In this document: one piece after another, positions 24,004 to 36,059 of the stretch
Layout: every line of letters begins with the position of its first letter
How positions within the stretch are numbered: position 1 is the stretch's first letter
Origin: Clitopilus passeckerianus
Lineage: Eukaryota; Basidiomycota; Agaricomycetes; Agaricales; Entolomataceae
Assembly (NCBI GenBank): GCA_944990035.1
Contig: CALYLX010000146.1
Location: 930,001-994,000 of the forward strand
DNA: 64,000 nt
Direction: 5' to 3'
Position numbers and translations under genes: made by a program
The notes under the pieces: model-generated
Databases searched by the model: none
The model's input: the letters and a program-made list of their open reading frames with translations, nothing else
What the model was told of the DNA's origin: nothing

Positions 24004-25400
24004 ATGTCTGCAGATCTAGCTTCAGTCGTTGGATATGCTCTTCCTGATCGTCCAGTACGTCTTTGTGCTCGAAAGACGGAACGGAACATGGATACTAACG
24101 CGGTCAATGATAGGTTGCGTGGAACAAGAGGGACCTGTTGACCTATGCTGTTGGTATTGGTGCCAAAGCTGATGACTTCTCATCTGTCTACGGTATGTCT
24201 ATCTGTTCTTCAAGCAGACGAAGGTTGTGCTAAAGCGCTTGTTTGAACAGAACTTGGTTAGTGCTAAACAGTATGATCCTGTCTGAGGGTATGGGAACTG
24301 AACATGAACTCGTTAGACAAGAGCTTTGCCGCCATTCCTACCTATCCTGTTGTGCTACAGCTCAAGGGTGATGGTCAGGATGTCAACCTGTTCAAGGACC
24401 GGGTGAAGGGAAGGCCAGTCCCCGGACTTCCTCCCATGGATCCTAACCGTGTCGTAAGCATCCTATAGCTATTTGTACTTTCTCCATCTTAAATCATTTC
24501 TCCTCTTAGGTGCATGCTACTCAATCCATCGAGGTTCTCAAGGAACTTCCTCTGGTCAGCGGACCTGGCTGGAAATGGACCTCTCGCTATGTTGGCGTGA
24601 ACGAGAACAGTAAGTGGTTCTCACTACGGATCGTCCTTCTCAACATACCGATATTTAATGTCAACAGAGAGTGGACTCGTCACCACAGTTGAGAACCTCC
24701 TCGTTGACCCTAACGGAACAGCCTATGCCAAGCTATACGTGAGCAGCTCGGTCAGGATGCACTCTCACAGCACTCATGATTACTGTTCCAGAGCGCTTCA
24801 TTCCACCTCGGAGCTAAAGCTACTGGCCAGAAGTTCTCAAAAGCCATCGCTGGCCCTCCACAAGCCAAGGCCATCCCCGAACGAAAAGCAGACTATGTTG
24901 TCCATGATCAGACAACACCTGAGCAAGCTATCGTCTTCAGGCTCAGCGGAGACTACAACCCTCTTCATATTGGTATGAACTCTTTCTGAACTCAGAATTT
25001 ACGTGCTGACATTGCTGGCCAACGCAGACCCCAAGATCGGACAAGCAGCAGGTTTCGGCGGCGTCATCCTCCATGGTCTATCAACATTCGGCTTCGGCGC
25101 TCGTGCTATCATCAAAGCTGTTGGTAACAACGACCCCAACTCGCTCAAATTCTTCGGTGTCAGGTTCACTGCTCCTGTTAAGCCCGGAGATCCATTGGAG
25201 ACGTCGGTCTGGGAGGTCGGTAACGGACCTAATGGCACCACGGAAGTCACATTCGTGACCAAGAACTTGAAGACAGGAAAGGTTCGTTGATTTAAATCCT
25301 ATGGTTGGAGAGACGTGAACTGACTGCTGTCAACTCCTGATAGGTTGCGTTGGGCGGTGGTGTTGCGTATGTGAAGAAGGCTGCTCAAGCCAAGCTTTGA
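24004..25400 (+). CDS. Peroxisomal MaoC-like enoyl-CoA hydratase 2
   Basis: Hydrates trans-2-enoyl-CoA to (3R)-hydroxyacyl-CoA, the second step of the fungal peroxisomal multifunctional pathway, here as a stand-alone hydratase. Nine exons: 24004-24054, 24114-24192, 24251-24256, 24317-24453, 24510-24609, 24668-24738, 24792-24972, 25028-25281 and 25344-25400; 936 nt, 311 aa. N-terminal inactive hot-dog half, then the C-terminal active half with FRLSGDYNPLHIDPKIG, which holds the catalytic Asp and His, and GGVILHGLSTFGFGA. The last residues AKL form a type 1 peroxisomal targeting signal. The third exon is only six bases (codons across E-L-D), supported by the family's YELDxxFAA motif. Same strand as the upstream oxidoreductase; convergent with the dioxygenase. 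Confidence 0.93.
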
Positions 25401-25510
25401 GGTAGTGTTAGCGAAACAAAAGCAGGCTTAGCCATATGTATCGTGCTCGAGGGCGCCTCCATTTTGTAACAATAGCAAAGATCTAATCCAATCTCGATTC
25501 CCATTAGTCC

Positions 25511-26810
25511 CTATGTTTCGTTCTCCAGCTGTTTCCTCAGCACTCTTCCACGATCCAACATATCATCCGCTTCCAGATAACACCCCTTCAACCACCGATT
25601 AGACTCCCCCTCCCCCGTCTCATCTCCTTCAATATCATTGAACGCCGTCCTTGCGTGCAAAACCCTCCTGTTATCAAAGAAAACGGCGTCTCCCTCCTTC
25701 AACGTATGTTTATACGTATTATCTGGGTCATTCAACAGCTCCGAGAACTTGCGCAAAGCAGGGTAGAACTCCTTCGGTGTGTCCAGCGGCAATGGCGCTT
25801 GGAAAGGAGGTGAATAGTTGATGTGCCCGATGGACCCGTCGGGTTGGTCTGGGGTTGGGTTGCCGAGCTCTATGGTGGGGTGTTCTCTATGGAGGTGGTG
25901 GCCATCGTTGATGTAGTGAAATGCTACGGGTGTCTTGGTTAAGGTGGAGAATTCAGATGGATGGAATGAGCGGAGAGTTGAGGCTGCGTGGAAGGCGTCG
26001 ACGAAGATGGATGTCCCGCCTTGGACACGATTACGGAGGCAGTGAAGAATTTGGTACCTGGGTGGGTGCTGGAAGTAGCTGTTTAAGGAGGAGATCAGTA
26101 AGCATCGAGAGTGCCTGGGGAGCAACATACAGCAGGTCCATATGCAGGCCAAGGTCGAGGTTGGTATACGCAATGTTCTTGCTATTTCGGATGTTCTTGA
26201 CATCCCACATTGGGCCATAGAATGTCGGACGAATGTCTCCAAACAATGTTGCAAGGGAGGACAATTCGCAGGTCTCGTTTGAGGTCTCCTTGTTTGGTAC
26301 TCCCGAGACGAAAAGCAGGCCATACTTTGTCACCTGCGTGATTGCAGCAAGTAATCCAGACGGTGTGCGCAGAGATTCGTAGGTTACGAATAGATCCGGG
26401 GTACTCGATATGCTTGAGTTGTTCCAAGGCTCCGCGAGTACATCCTTGTGAAAGGCGAAGAGTTTACTCGGAGACGAGTGTCTTTCAAGGAACGAAGCGG
26501 GAAAGAAAGATTTATGACCGTCTGCCCAGGTAACCCCAAGCCCTCCATCGGTGAACTTCACACCATTTTCTGCTGGCCTGATGTCTAGTGGTATATCCGA
26601 GGTACGATGGAGTTTCTGTGAGGTAGATGGATGTATACAATCCGACGATTGGCAGGAATCGCGTAGCCAAACCCAAGGGAATGAGGCGTTCAAGGAATGA
26701 AGAGTGAGCTTGGACTCATCAATTGTATAAGTTGACCAATGTCTTCTGCAGGCATAGAAGCCACGATTTAGCCCTTTGGAGGGTGTCAGTAAAGAACGGA
26801 GGAGGGCCAT
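25511..26810 (-). CDS. Gamma-butyrobetaine / trimethyllysine dioxygenase
   Basis: Fe(II)/2-oxoglutarate-dependent oxygenase of the carnitine biosynthesis family. Two exons joined at about 26075-26128. The N-terminus MALLRSLLTPSKGLNRGFYA is basic and fits a mitochondrial presequence. An N-terminal zinc-type domain follows (WLRDSCQSSDCIHPST), as in gamma-butyrobetaine hydroxylases, then the TauD/TfdA fold with iron ligands HMD in LGLHMDLLYFQHPPR and the distal His in FFDNRRVLHARTAF. The conserved GGTSIFVDAFHAA segment is intact. The two family branches, BBOX and TMLHE, cannot be separated with certainty by eye. The gene shares orientation with the cysteine dioxygenase upstream. Confidence 0.9.
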
Positions 26811-27088
26811 GAGCAGAGTGCAATAAGTACTAGGTTAAGATGCTCGGAGGTGGTCATTAATACTCATTATCATGCGAGGATAGAGCGGCTATAACCGGCC
26901 CGACATGCATAAGATTTTCGAAATTGCTCTGGAAAAGTGCAAGAAAAGTAGGACGAAGGGGGAAAAGGCCACAGTCGAGATACACAAGCCGGTTGGTTAA
27001 TGGTCATTTATATATGTACACGATTGTCGACTATATATTTGCATATTTACGCACACTAATTATCACGCCCTCATCACACACTTTGATC

Positions 27089-28854
27089 TCATTGCTTGCG
27101 CGCGTCCCACTCTTTCTTGATCGCAATCTTGAACTCGTCGAAGCGCATGTCGCTGGCAAAATAATAGGTAAGTGAGCAATTGCCAATCACATCGCAAAAC
27201 TCACCTATTGGGTTCGAAACCTTTGACAATTTTCTTATCCTCGTCGATGTAATCGAAGTTCTCGTAGTGACGCGTATCGCTTGTGTCATATGAATAGCAC
27301 TGGATCGTGCAGCACACTGAACCATCCCCGCCTATCCAACAGTCAATATTTCGTATTTCCGCAAACAAATGGAGAACGCAAGAGGAAATCAGAGACTCAC
27401 TCTCGTTGGACAACTGGTGGACCTGGTAGTTCTCCGGGTTGAGCCAGGTGACGTCGCCCTTCTGGAGGTTGGCAGGCGGTCCAATGAGCTGGGCGTCGTG
27501 CAGGGAGGTATAGTAATACGCCTTGATTTTTCCATGAAGCACCTTTATGACAGCGTGTGCGTTGCTGTGGTTGTGGATGGGGGAGCTGAAGATCAAATGT
27601 CAGGCGACCAAGTCAGATGGGAGACGACGAGGACAGAAATTCACGAGTGCATGTCCGGCCAGATCTCGAGGACGTATGGTGCGCCAGGTGAGTTGCCCAA
27701 GTCGGCACCAAGCGTGATGCGAAGGTAAGTGGTCTTGTAGTTTACCTTGCCGAATTCGCCAGCCTTCTTCTTGAGCATCTTCTGGCAGAGTAGGCCCTCT
27801 GTATTCACACTACGTTCGATTGCGCGGCTAAATTCAAGGAAATCAGGCGTGTCGAGTGCGATGTTTCCGCCAGCAATGTTGCCGTAGAGCCTCTGGCACT
27901 CGGCGCTGAGGTTCGCGGGAACCATGACGCTACCAATAGCCATTTGATCGAGGGTGATGGCGTCGCTCGACACGATAAGGGGGGTGGGCTTCACCACGAC
28001 GGGAAGTGGCTGGTATACAAGCTGCAGCGGCGCGGGCTGTAATTGAGAGATATTCTCAACATTAATGTTCGCATGCGTAAATTATGCCTGACGCTTACCT
28101 CCTTGAGGTTGCCTCCCTGCTGCTGGACACTCACAGAGGTGAGACTGTCGATGAATGCATACTGCCGAACGACCAAGTCAGCTCTCTTCAACTCTTTGGA
28201 AATAAATATATATACTTTATCGTCACTCCATCTCCATACGCCCGGATCCACCCATTTCTTCAGTCTAGCTTCATACAAAGCCTGAGAAAGGTTGGTGTAG
28301 TCCCTTCCAAAGCGCAAGAGGCCGTTCTTGTGGTCGACAGAGAGCCAGTAGCGTGCAGGGAAGTCATGTGCATGCAGGTAGGTCGGTGCTACACTGGCGA
28401 CCGGAGAGAGATTGATCACATTGCCCTCGATCACAACACGATCGGCCGGGAGGAAACCAGTGCTGTCCTTAGGTGGTGTGGGACCGTACCAGAAGTTAAT
28501 CGTGTTTCGGGTGACCTCGATGTACAGTGACAATTTGGAACTATCGTCGGTCGAAAAGGTGAAGAGAAGGCGGGTTGGTGAGACACAGTTGGCGACGACG
28601 GTGCCTTGACCATGGATGTTGAGTTTGGTGGCAGCGTGGTAGGTGATAGAACCATCATCCCCTGAATCGTTCGGCGAAGGCGTCTTGGCCGAGATGACTT
28701 TGAGCACGGCCTTTGCGGCGCTGTACGGGGGAGGGGCATCGACGTGCAAAGATGCGAGGTGTTTAGCGTCAGGAAAGACATCGGAGGGTCCGACGATGTT
28801 ACCCTCAGCGAAGGGGTCGTAGAAAGCGGAGTAGCGTTGTAGGAAGTCTGCCAT
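27089..28854 (-). CDS. Cysteine dioxygenase with long N-terminal extension
   Basis: Converts L-cysteine to cysteine sulfinate using Fe and O2. Exons 28099-28854, 27645-28036, 27401-27585, 27205-27331 and 27089-27152 give 507 aa, against about 200 for a typical enzyme. The catalytic cupin occupies roughly residues 300-507: YLRITLGAD (substrate-binding Arg), SPIHNHSNAHAVIKVLHGK (two His ligands), NPENYQVHQLSNE (third His ligand) and CYSYDTSD. The first 250 or so residues are a beta-rich domain with a Pro-Ser start (FLQRYSAFYDPFAEG; NTINFWYGPTPP; ARYWLSVDHKNGLLRFGRD) that I do not recognise. The ATG at 28854 is chosen because the codon at 28902 is GTG. Confidence 0.88.
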
Positions 28855-29876
28855 TGTAGAACTGCTAGCACGGTGCTTGATGATTGGACTCGTTGCTACC
28901 ACACTGATTTTATATGAAAACGGCGTTGAGCGTACCCTACTATTTCATTCTAGATCAGTCACCAGGTTTAATATAGAATAAAGGAAGGAACTTTCAAGGT
29001 GGCGTCGCCATCTAGCCTAGTACCTTAGTACCTCCACTTTGAAGGGTGGAATTTAGTCTAGGTATCCATTCCAGGTCCAAGACGTACGCCAACTTGAATT
29101 TTGAACGTCAACTTCGAAGGAGCCTTCCATCTGACTCCATCGCGTACCTGGTAGAGAAGATCCGACGAAAAGAGGGTCCAAAACCCTCCGCATGGCTTCA
29201 AACAAGACTGGGCGAATGCTTGAAATCCTTTCAATGGTGAGTTGATTCCATACCCTGCCCAGTTAGCCATGAGGGCATGGCGCAGTCCACTAAGTGTATG
29301 TGCTTTCCTCCGAAAAGAATTGCGAGCATGGAGACTTAACAGAGACTTAATGGAGACGTTTGTATTATGAAGGATCATGGGATCGGGTGACTAGCTGTTG
29401 ACTTGGACATGTTCGATAACATCAACTTCTTCCAGGATTATATCACTCATGTGAGCAGATATGGAGATCATACGCCACCAGATGACAAGTTTAGGGTGTA
29501 GGCGGACAGGTTGAATGTGGGGTGCAGGGAAGGTGCTCGCTCACGAGTTCAACAAGGATGGAGCCAAGGGGAGGCCGCAGGTTGGGCTCGGAGATTGGCT
29601 TGGCCGACAGCAGGATAAGGTTCACGAAAAGAGTGCCCAGCACCAAAATAAGGATCGAGCAAGCTGTCAGTAAGTAATTCAGTGTCTAGGGCATGGTGGC
29701 GAGCATCTGCAGTGGGTTGACGTTACATAAGCGCGTAACTTGTTGAATGTTTGAATTTGTCACCAACTTTTGTCGGATTTGGGGTACGGATTAAGCCCCT
29801 CGCATAAAAAAAGTACAGTGATTGCTAAAGGCTACAAAGGTCTACTAATGGTACAGCATTCAAGATAAATAGTTCA
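28855..29876. other. Intergenic region, no gene seen
   Basis: About 1 kb between the cysteine dioxygenase start and the end of the first 7-TM gene. Short open frames only; no domain or splice-linked frame found. Confidence 0.5.
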
Positions 29877-31032
29877 TCAGACATCTGCATATACTCGCAT
29901 GTCTGATCTCCGATTAGAATGGCCCACTTCTGAGCTGGCCGTTGCGGTAATTGAAGAAGAAAGCCTGCCACTTTCTTTGGTAGACTGGAACCGATCACTA
30001 AATTGCATTCGGCTCAGGACGACCTCAGAAGGTTGCTTCCAGGCATCTTCCCTAACGACACGAGACATGAGAAGGAAAGTGGATAGGCCCTATGGTCGCA
30101 TTGCGTCAACTCCCATCGCTGTGACGGATGTGCGTTCAAACGTACCTGGACTTGAGCCACTATCGGGACACCGAAAAACTGAGCGCCGTGGAAGGCAAAT
30201 GGGAATACGACTGCGGGTATCTGAATCACAACGTTGATTGCGGCGGATTCGAGTACCATGGTAGCAATCGATATGTAATGCTTGCCGTATCCAGAGCCGA
30301 AAATCTTACGGGCGTTGTTTCGATGGAAGAATAGGCGTGCTGCTATGAGGATGCTGAATATGCAGTTCACGGCCAAGGTTCCGATGAAGATAAACGAGAG
30401 TGTCAGCCCCGTGAAAGCTCGCAGCTCCAGAGCCAGATGCGTGATTCCAACACCTACGAACCGAAGAAAGTGTTCTTAGAATCGAATAGAAGCCCAGTAG
30501 TTTCCAGGATCTCGCACCTAGGATGCCAGCAAATGCGAAAACAAGCAATGAACGCACAGCCATTCGGAGCGGGTTAGTGCAGCTGTTGTAGAGAATCCAA
30601 CACCTCCATAGCTAGGATAGAAGTAATTTACTTCGTCAGCTCTTTCATGAAATCATCAGAGGAAGTCGAACCCACCAGGAGGCCATCCGTCATGAAAAGA
30701 TTTATCACGAAGAAGACATTTGCTGCACCTTTGATCCCAGGACACCGAAGGTTTTCGAATTCGATATCGGCAAAGGCAGCCATAGATGGATTGGGCTGTT
30801 CCGATTTTGCACCGATAGTAGCTGCCAGCTGGACCGTGCAAAGCAAGAACAGGAAGCCAATGTATACCCTTAGTAGGATTAGCTTGGTGTTTCTCCTTCG
30901 TAGTGTGGCTGCCTTGCGGTTCAGTGCCTTCAATGCCCTCACGATCAGCGTCAGACTGATGCCCCATGCTATACTCGGGAGTACCAGGTCACCCAACAGC
31001 ACTATGGGAGCCAGCCGATTGTGTTCTGACAT
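29877..31032 (-). CDS. Seven-TM orphan membrane protein, copy A
   Basis: Lineage-specific multi-spanning protein with GPCR-like layout; function unknown. The start is the ATG at 31032. Exon 1 encodes two TMs (LGDLVLPSIAWGISLTLIV; VYIGFLFLLCTVQLAAT) and a conserved loop with NPSMAAFADIEFENLRCPG. Later exons give LWRCWILYNSCTNPLRMAVR, then a TM (SLLVFAFAGIL), GVGITHLALELRAFTGLTLS, AVNCIFSILIAARLFFHRNN, ATMVLESAAINVVIQIPAVV and, after a final intron, a TM plus a Ser/Thr-rich cytosolic tail ending at 29877. A close paralogue with matching introns lies at 37929-39057. No PFAM-type receptor motif is visible, so ligand and coupling are unknown. Confidence 0.75.
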
Positions 31033-31784
31033 TGCGGAAAGAAGGCAGAGAAGGGTACACCTCTAATCTGCACATCAGGAAGTTTATACCAGGCCTTTGT
31101 GGGAAGAAAATCTTCTTAGGCGTGTTCTATTCCGGAATGGAATGAGTGTTATTCTTGGCCACAGAGAAAGCTTGTGCAGGAGCCGCGTTGGATCTGCTTC
31201 GATCTTTGATGAGGACTGTCAAAAGGGCCACAAGGCAACCAAGATCAGCAAGCCATTGCGTGAAGGAGGATCCTTTTGCGTCCACGAGGTCGACTGAAGT
31301 CGATCTTGATAAGTGTCAGCCGGTAAGCTTTATCAAGCGAGCAAAGTCCGAGATGACGACAGCGCGAGAGGCTCGGAATGACCCGACGTTGGGGAAACCA
31401 GACAACAATCCTAGGCAGCAAATCCGTGTATTATTTTACAAAATCGATAGTTTCGCGGATAAATAAGAATACGCATAAGTTCTCGATGAAAAACAGCCTG
31501 TCGTAGCTTTCCGTAAGGTGCCCAAAGGCAGTGCGTGTAAAGAAGGAGAAGAAACGCAAGGTCTTTCCGTCGCTCCAGAGTAACGCTACATGTAGTAGAT
31601 TAGCGACTGGTGGGGGATCAGCAACCCTGGTTATCAGTCTGTCTACCCGCCGTTCGGGGGTAAAGCGACCTAAAGGGGTCGGCTGCGCGGTTGTCGAGTT
31701 TGCTGGGTGTGTGTGTGTGTGGACCCTTTCGAAAGTGCTTCCGCTCAACGCAGGCACCGTCCACAAATGTCAGGCATCGGACCG
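31033..31784. other. Intergenic region with a GT microsatellite
   Basis: No gene supported. A short GT-repeat tract lies at about 31706-31721. The region leads into the tandem duplication unit starting near 31785. Confidence 0.45.
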
Positions 31785-32284
31785 GGGGTACGGATTTATG
31801 GAGAAGAGTTCAGGGTGATGTGTATGACGAGTAGGACGCACACTATTCAAGGGAGAAAAGTCAAAGAACCTGGAATGCCTCGGCCGTGCATATCAGAAGA
31901 ATGACAGGCGCTGGTCTTCTTTACAATACCACAATAGGTTTTCTGATTGCGATTGGGTTGACCATAGTAGCGGTCGTTGAGGGCATTCCAGTACTTTGGA
32001 CGATTTCTATAGTGGAGGCCACTTTTCGAAATTGCGGTGCGTACTCCAGCTCGCATGTGCATTGCATCTTTATGCTAGAGACTCGAGCCGCGGCCCGAGT
32101 AACAAATACGGTCACGAACTTGTTTGAGGCGGAAATGTGATGTCGACTATGTCCAAATTCTTCGCTTTAAATAATATATTCCCGAATTTCTACAGACTTG
32201 TGTATGAGGATTTCGTAAATGATGGACGTAAGAATGAACGGTTCTGCATGTACAATGCGGCCAGAACTGTAGTTTGATATCCTC

Positions 32285-33520
32285 CTAACGAGGTTCAACG
32301 GTTATGAGGGAAGCATTATTTCGGGGGTGAACCAGTCTTGCACCCTCTTCGGCGCCATGCCTATGTACAATAGGGCCGTTTCCAGATGGATTCAGAGCAT
32401 CCCTGGCAGCCATAGCTTGACTTTCGTGATAGTCGGGAGGGGCGTCCAGAAGCTCGTTCTGCGTCCCAGAAGACGGGCCTGCAGAAGGAGCGTATCCATA
32501 TGGCCTTAGGCCAGCGTAGGGGCGGTTGTACTGAGCCATGATTTGGATTAGGTATGCAAATGCAATGGCTGAGGAGGCGGCACCGAGGACTAGTAGGTGG
32601 TACAAGACGTCAATGAAAGGAGAGAAGGTGTCAAAGGAGAAAGAAGGCTTGCCTAGGCTAGCCACGAGAACGAGGATGGCATACCAGGAGTCCCGGCGCC
32701 AGGATCGGTTGCACCCTGAATGATACATTGGCGTGGAGAACGGGAGAATGGAAACGTTGCCAACAGTCAAGGGTATTAGCTGCAGCACCATTCTCGGCAG
32801 GAAGGTGACTGATGGGCCCGACGATCGAATACTACTCGGGGGATTAGCAGATGCTTTCATAAAGACTTGACTTGTGTAGCTCACATAAGTGACTTTAGAG
32901 TCAACTGCCACCGTACATGCAGTAATTAAGGTGTGCTGTGGGATTCGTTAGCAATATAACTATGGCGGCCATTCGTCTGAAGAAACTCGCCTTCCAGGCA
33001 AAATGAGTTATGGTTTGAGCAATACTCGCTCCTCCAATGGTCAAGGTTGCGAGAATACTAAGGTAGGCATACGCCCTAACAAGGGGTGTCCGATGCTGAA
33101 GTTCCGGGCGTCAGGATTACAAGAGAGGTGTTTAAGTGCCTTGCGCTCACCAGAACAGCTGCAAACTCCCCGAGCAGCTGGAGTCAAGGTGAGGAGGGAT
33201 TCAAAATTATCAACGGTCAGAACTTACACTGATGAATGTGCCTACAGCGTAGGCGAAACCTATTGCCAAAAAGAAGCTAGAAATACCGCTGGAGCGTTCT
33301 GTGGAGAGTGTTAGGCTAATGCAACAAAGGGCAGCAAGGAAGTAAGAACCGTTTAGGTCAACAGCGAAGTTCCAGAAGGAGCCAATCTGGATAGACAGGA
33401 GCAAAGTCAGAAGCGGTCGTGACGCGGAGGAACGGAAGTTATAACAGTTCTGTCAACATATGATAAGCAGCGAGAAGCAGTGCTAGTAGAGAGTAGACTT
33501 ACAAGACCCCCGCCAACCAT
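32285..33520 (-). CDS. Four-to-five-TM orphan protein with proline/tyrosine tail, copy C
   Basis: Unknown function. ATG at 33520 (MVGGGL) after SSGFCWC in the same frame, so a further upstream exon is likely and the true start may lie near 33680. Visible parts: YFLAALCCISLTLSTERSS, FFLAIGFAYAVGTFIS, YAYLSILATLTIGGASIAQT, a loop with TVAVDSKVTYVS, GCNRSWRRDSWYAILVLVAS and YHLLVLGAASSAIAFAYLIQ. It ends with a cytosolic tail rich in Pro, Tyr and Gly (RPYAGLRPYGYAPSAGP) and the motif QAMAARDALNP ending SLITVEPR. The paralogue D keeps the same exon order. The exon around 32790-32880 contains an extra stretch compared with D and may be partly intronic. Confidence 0.6.
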
Positions 33521-33943
33521 ACACCAGCAAAAGCCACTGGATACTACAGTTTCAAATTGACCTTCGGAGGAACAGCATGTTCGAACTCACTGATAAAAAC
33601 GCGGTGTCGGAGGCTCTCTCTATACGAGTAGGACTTTGTAATAAAAGCATAGATACTTCGAGCTGAGTACAGGAGAATCAGCACTGAATGTTCTCAAGTC
33701 CAGCTTCAACCGATGCTAACCTAGGAAAGAGGCGAGTCATCAGCAGGAACCAAAGGGCCTCATCTCACAAAACATGCCTTTGGTCGGGGGCCCCCTACTC
33801 GCCTGCATTCTGAGGATTACCGCTGGTCAATGGCCGAAGGTATAGAGGTTGGTGACAGCGAGCTTGTTGCAAAGGCTTGAAGGGCCAAGGGAAGGCATAA
33901 TTATGATTGCTAAATATGGATTAGTTTGACGCGACGTGAAAGT

Positions 33944-33949
33944 CACGTG
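33944..33949. promoter_or_regulatory. Conserved CACGTG element upstream of copy C
   Basis: CACGTG inside a block (TTTGACGCGACGTGAAAGT then CACGTGTA) kept in both duplication units. Such palindromes are bound by bHLH factors in fungi; binding here is inference. Confidence 0.4.
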
Positions 33950-34281
33950 TACAGATCCCTAGCCTAAGCCTCCAAAGGCGAGGTTAAATGTCACCTAAAT
34001 CGAACCGAAGGCACGGATTTACGTAGAAGAGTTCAGGGTGGTATATATGACGAGTACGGCACACTATTTAAGGGAGCAAAGAGCCTCTGATGCCCCGAGC
34101 AACATATACCGCCGTGAACTTGTCCGACGCTGAAGAGTAACATCGAGGATGCCCATATTATCCGCTCTATTGTATTTCCAGATTTCTACAGATGTGTGGA
34201 CGAAGATTTCTTAGAAGGTGGGCGCAAGAATGAAGCATTCTGCTTTTCCGATGCAGCCGAAAACGACTGTCTGTCATCCTC

Positions 34282-35603
34282 CTAACGATGTTCAACAGTG
34301 ATCAGGGAGGTGGCCTGACGAGGATCAACAGGGCTCGCTCTCTCGGGGGCACTATGTGTGTGTACACTTGGCCCATCTTCGAACGGATTCAGAGCATCCC
34401 TGGAAGCCATGGCTTGACCTTGATGATAGTGGGTAGGAGCGACGAAGGACTCGTCTCTTTCTGCCCCTTGCAGCCCAGGAGGTGGACCTGCAGGAGAAGC
34501 GTAACCTCCATATGGGCTTGGACCACCCTGGGGGATGTAGGGCGGGTTGTAATGAGCAGGGAAGGTCCCCGGTGCGCCGGTATGACTGAAGGGTGTGCTC
34601 ATGGTGTTGGCAGGGCTGGTTGGGTCCAGGATTTGGAAGAGGTAGCCGAATGCAATTGCCGAGAAGAGGGCAGCGATGACTAGAATGTTGGTATAAGATG
34701 TTAATGAATAGAACTAGGGTGCGAGGAAAAGAAGACTTACCTGTGATAATTACGAGAACGACGATCCCATACCAGGAGTCATGACGCCAGGAATGGTTGC
34801 ACCCTGTATTACAGATTGTTGGTGGAAAGAGTAGAGAGAATTAAGGCCACGAACATTCTAGATTACCAGCTGCAGCACCAAACCCAAGGGATAGGTTATA
34901 GTTGGGGCCGTAGAAACCGTACTGGTCTCCAGGTTAGCATATCGAGCACGCCAGGTACACTTGTGAGCTCACGTAAGTGACTTTCGAGTCAACGACAGTA
35001 GTACATTCAGTAATGAGAGTGTCCTATACCGGTTGGCTGTCAGCAGAGCTTTGGTAGACCACGTTTTGTGGGGCCATACCTTCCAGGCATAATGTGTAAT
35101 AGTACGGGTTACCCCCGCTCCAACAACAATCAAGATTGCCAGAGTACTAAGGTAAGCATAAGCCCTAATAAGAGGTGACCGTTGCTGAAGCCCGCGTCAG
35201 TTTCGCAAAAGAGCATCTCATAGAGCTTGCACTCACCAGACCGGCCGCAATCATTCCGAGAATCTGAATCAAGATGAGAAGAACTTCGAGACTGTCAAAG
35301 GTCAAAACTTACGCCAATGAGTGTGCCTACAGCGTAGACGACACCTATCGCCAGAAAGAAATTGGAAATAGTGCTGGAGCGTCCTGTTAAAGATGTTAAA
35401 TTAAAATCAAAGAAGGGGAACAAGGTACTAAATACCGTCTCTGTCAACAGCGAAATTCCTGAAGCAGCCAACCTGGATACATAGGAGCCTAGTCAGAAGG
35501 CGTCTCGACACGGAGGTACGGAAGATTTGACAGCTCTGTAAACATGAGATGAGCAGCGAAAGGAGCGCCGAGTTAAAGGTAAGCTTACGAGTACGCCGCC
35601 CAT
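34282..35603 (-). CDS. Four-to-five-TM orphan protein with proline/tyrosine tail, copy D
   Basis: Paralogue of copy C, unknown function. The ATG at 35603 (MGGVL) follows SSGLCWWI in frame, so an upstream exon is probable. Later exons encode CIQVGCFRNFAVDRDG, FFLAIGVVYAVGTLIG, LLILIQILGMIAAGL, RAYAYLSTLAILIVVGAGVT, a loop with DSKVTYV, GCNHSWRHDSWYGIVVLVII, and a TM ahead of the tail. The tail is richer in Pro/Gly/Tyr than in copy C (YNPPYIPQGGPSPYGGYASP) and ends QAMASRDALNPFEDGP...SLITVEHR. Conservation of the last block between copies that have otherwise diverged suggests selection on the C-terminus. Confidence 0.65.
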
Positions 35604-36053
35604 AATCCACCAACACAAGCCGCTCGATAGAAGGCTAGATTTAGTCACCTTCTAGAGGAATGGGTTGATTGAACTCACTAGCTAACACGACATATCGAAG
35701 GCTCCCTCGATAAAACCTGGTAATTAGGGCATAGAAGCTTCGATCTGAGTACAGGGAATCAGCCTCGAACTCTGACAAGTTAGGCCTCAACCGGTGCTAA
35801 CCTGTCAAAGAGGCAACTCATCAGCAAGCAGCAGAGTAGTCTCAGTAAACAAAACGTGCCTTTCGTCGGAGGTGCTCTGGTCGTCTGCATTCTATAGGCT
35901 GCTAGTCAATGACAGAAGGTCGTCTAGGTCGTCAGAGTCGGTATAGACGCCGTTAACGACCGCGAGCTTGTTTTTTTCATCGCCAAGTTGATGGACCTGA
36001 AGGCAGAGCATATCGTGATTGCCAAATAAGGAAGTTTGACGCGACGCGAAGGT

Positions 36054-36059
36054 CACGTG
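36054..36059. promoter_or_regulatory. Conserved CACGTG element upstream of copy D
   Basis: Same element and context as the one upstream of copy C (GACGCGACGCGAAGGTCACG). Retention in both copies is the only evidence for function. Confidence 0.4.

Larger units (their letters stand above)
31785..33985. repeat. Tandem duplication unit 1
   Basis: Whole segment including the 4-5-TM gene C, its 3' flank and its 5' flank matches unit 2 (34010-36095) in the same order. Shared flank strings include AGAAGAGTTCAGGGTG near 31804 and 34026, ATTTCTACAGA near 32176 and 34182, TCCTCCTAACGA near 32280 and 34275, and TTTGACGCGACG near 33925 and 36035. Similarity is clearly imperfect, so the duplication is not recent. 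Confidence 0.75.
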
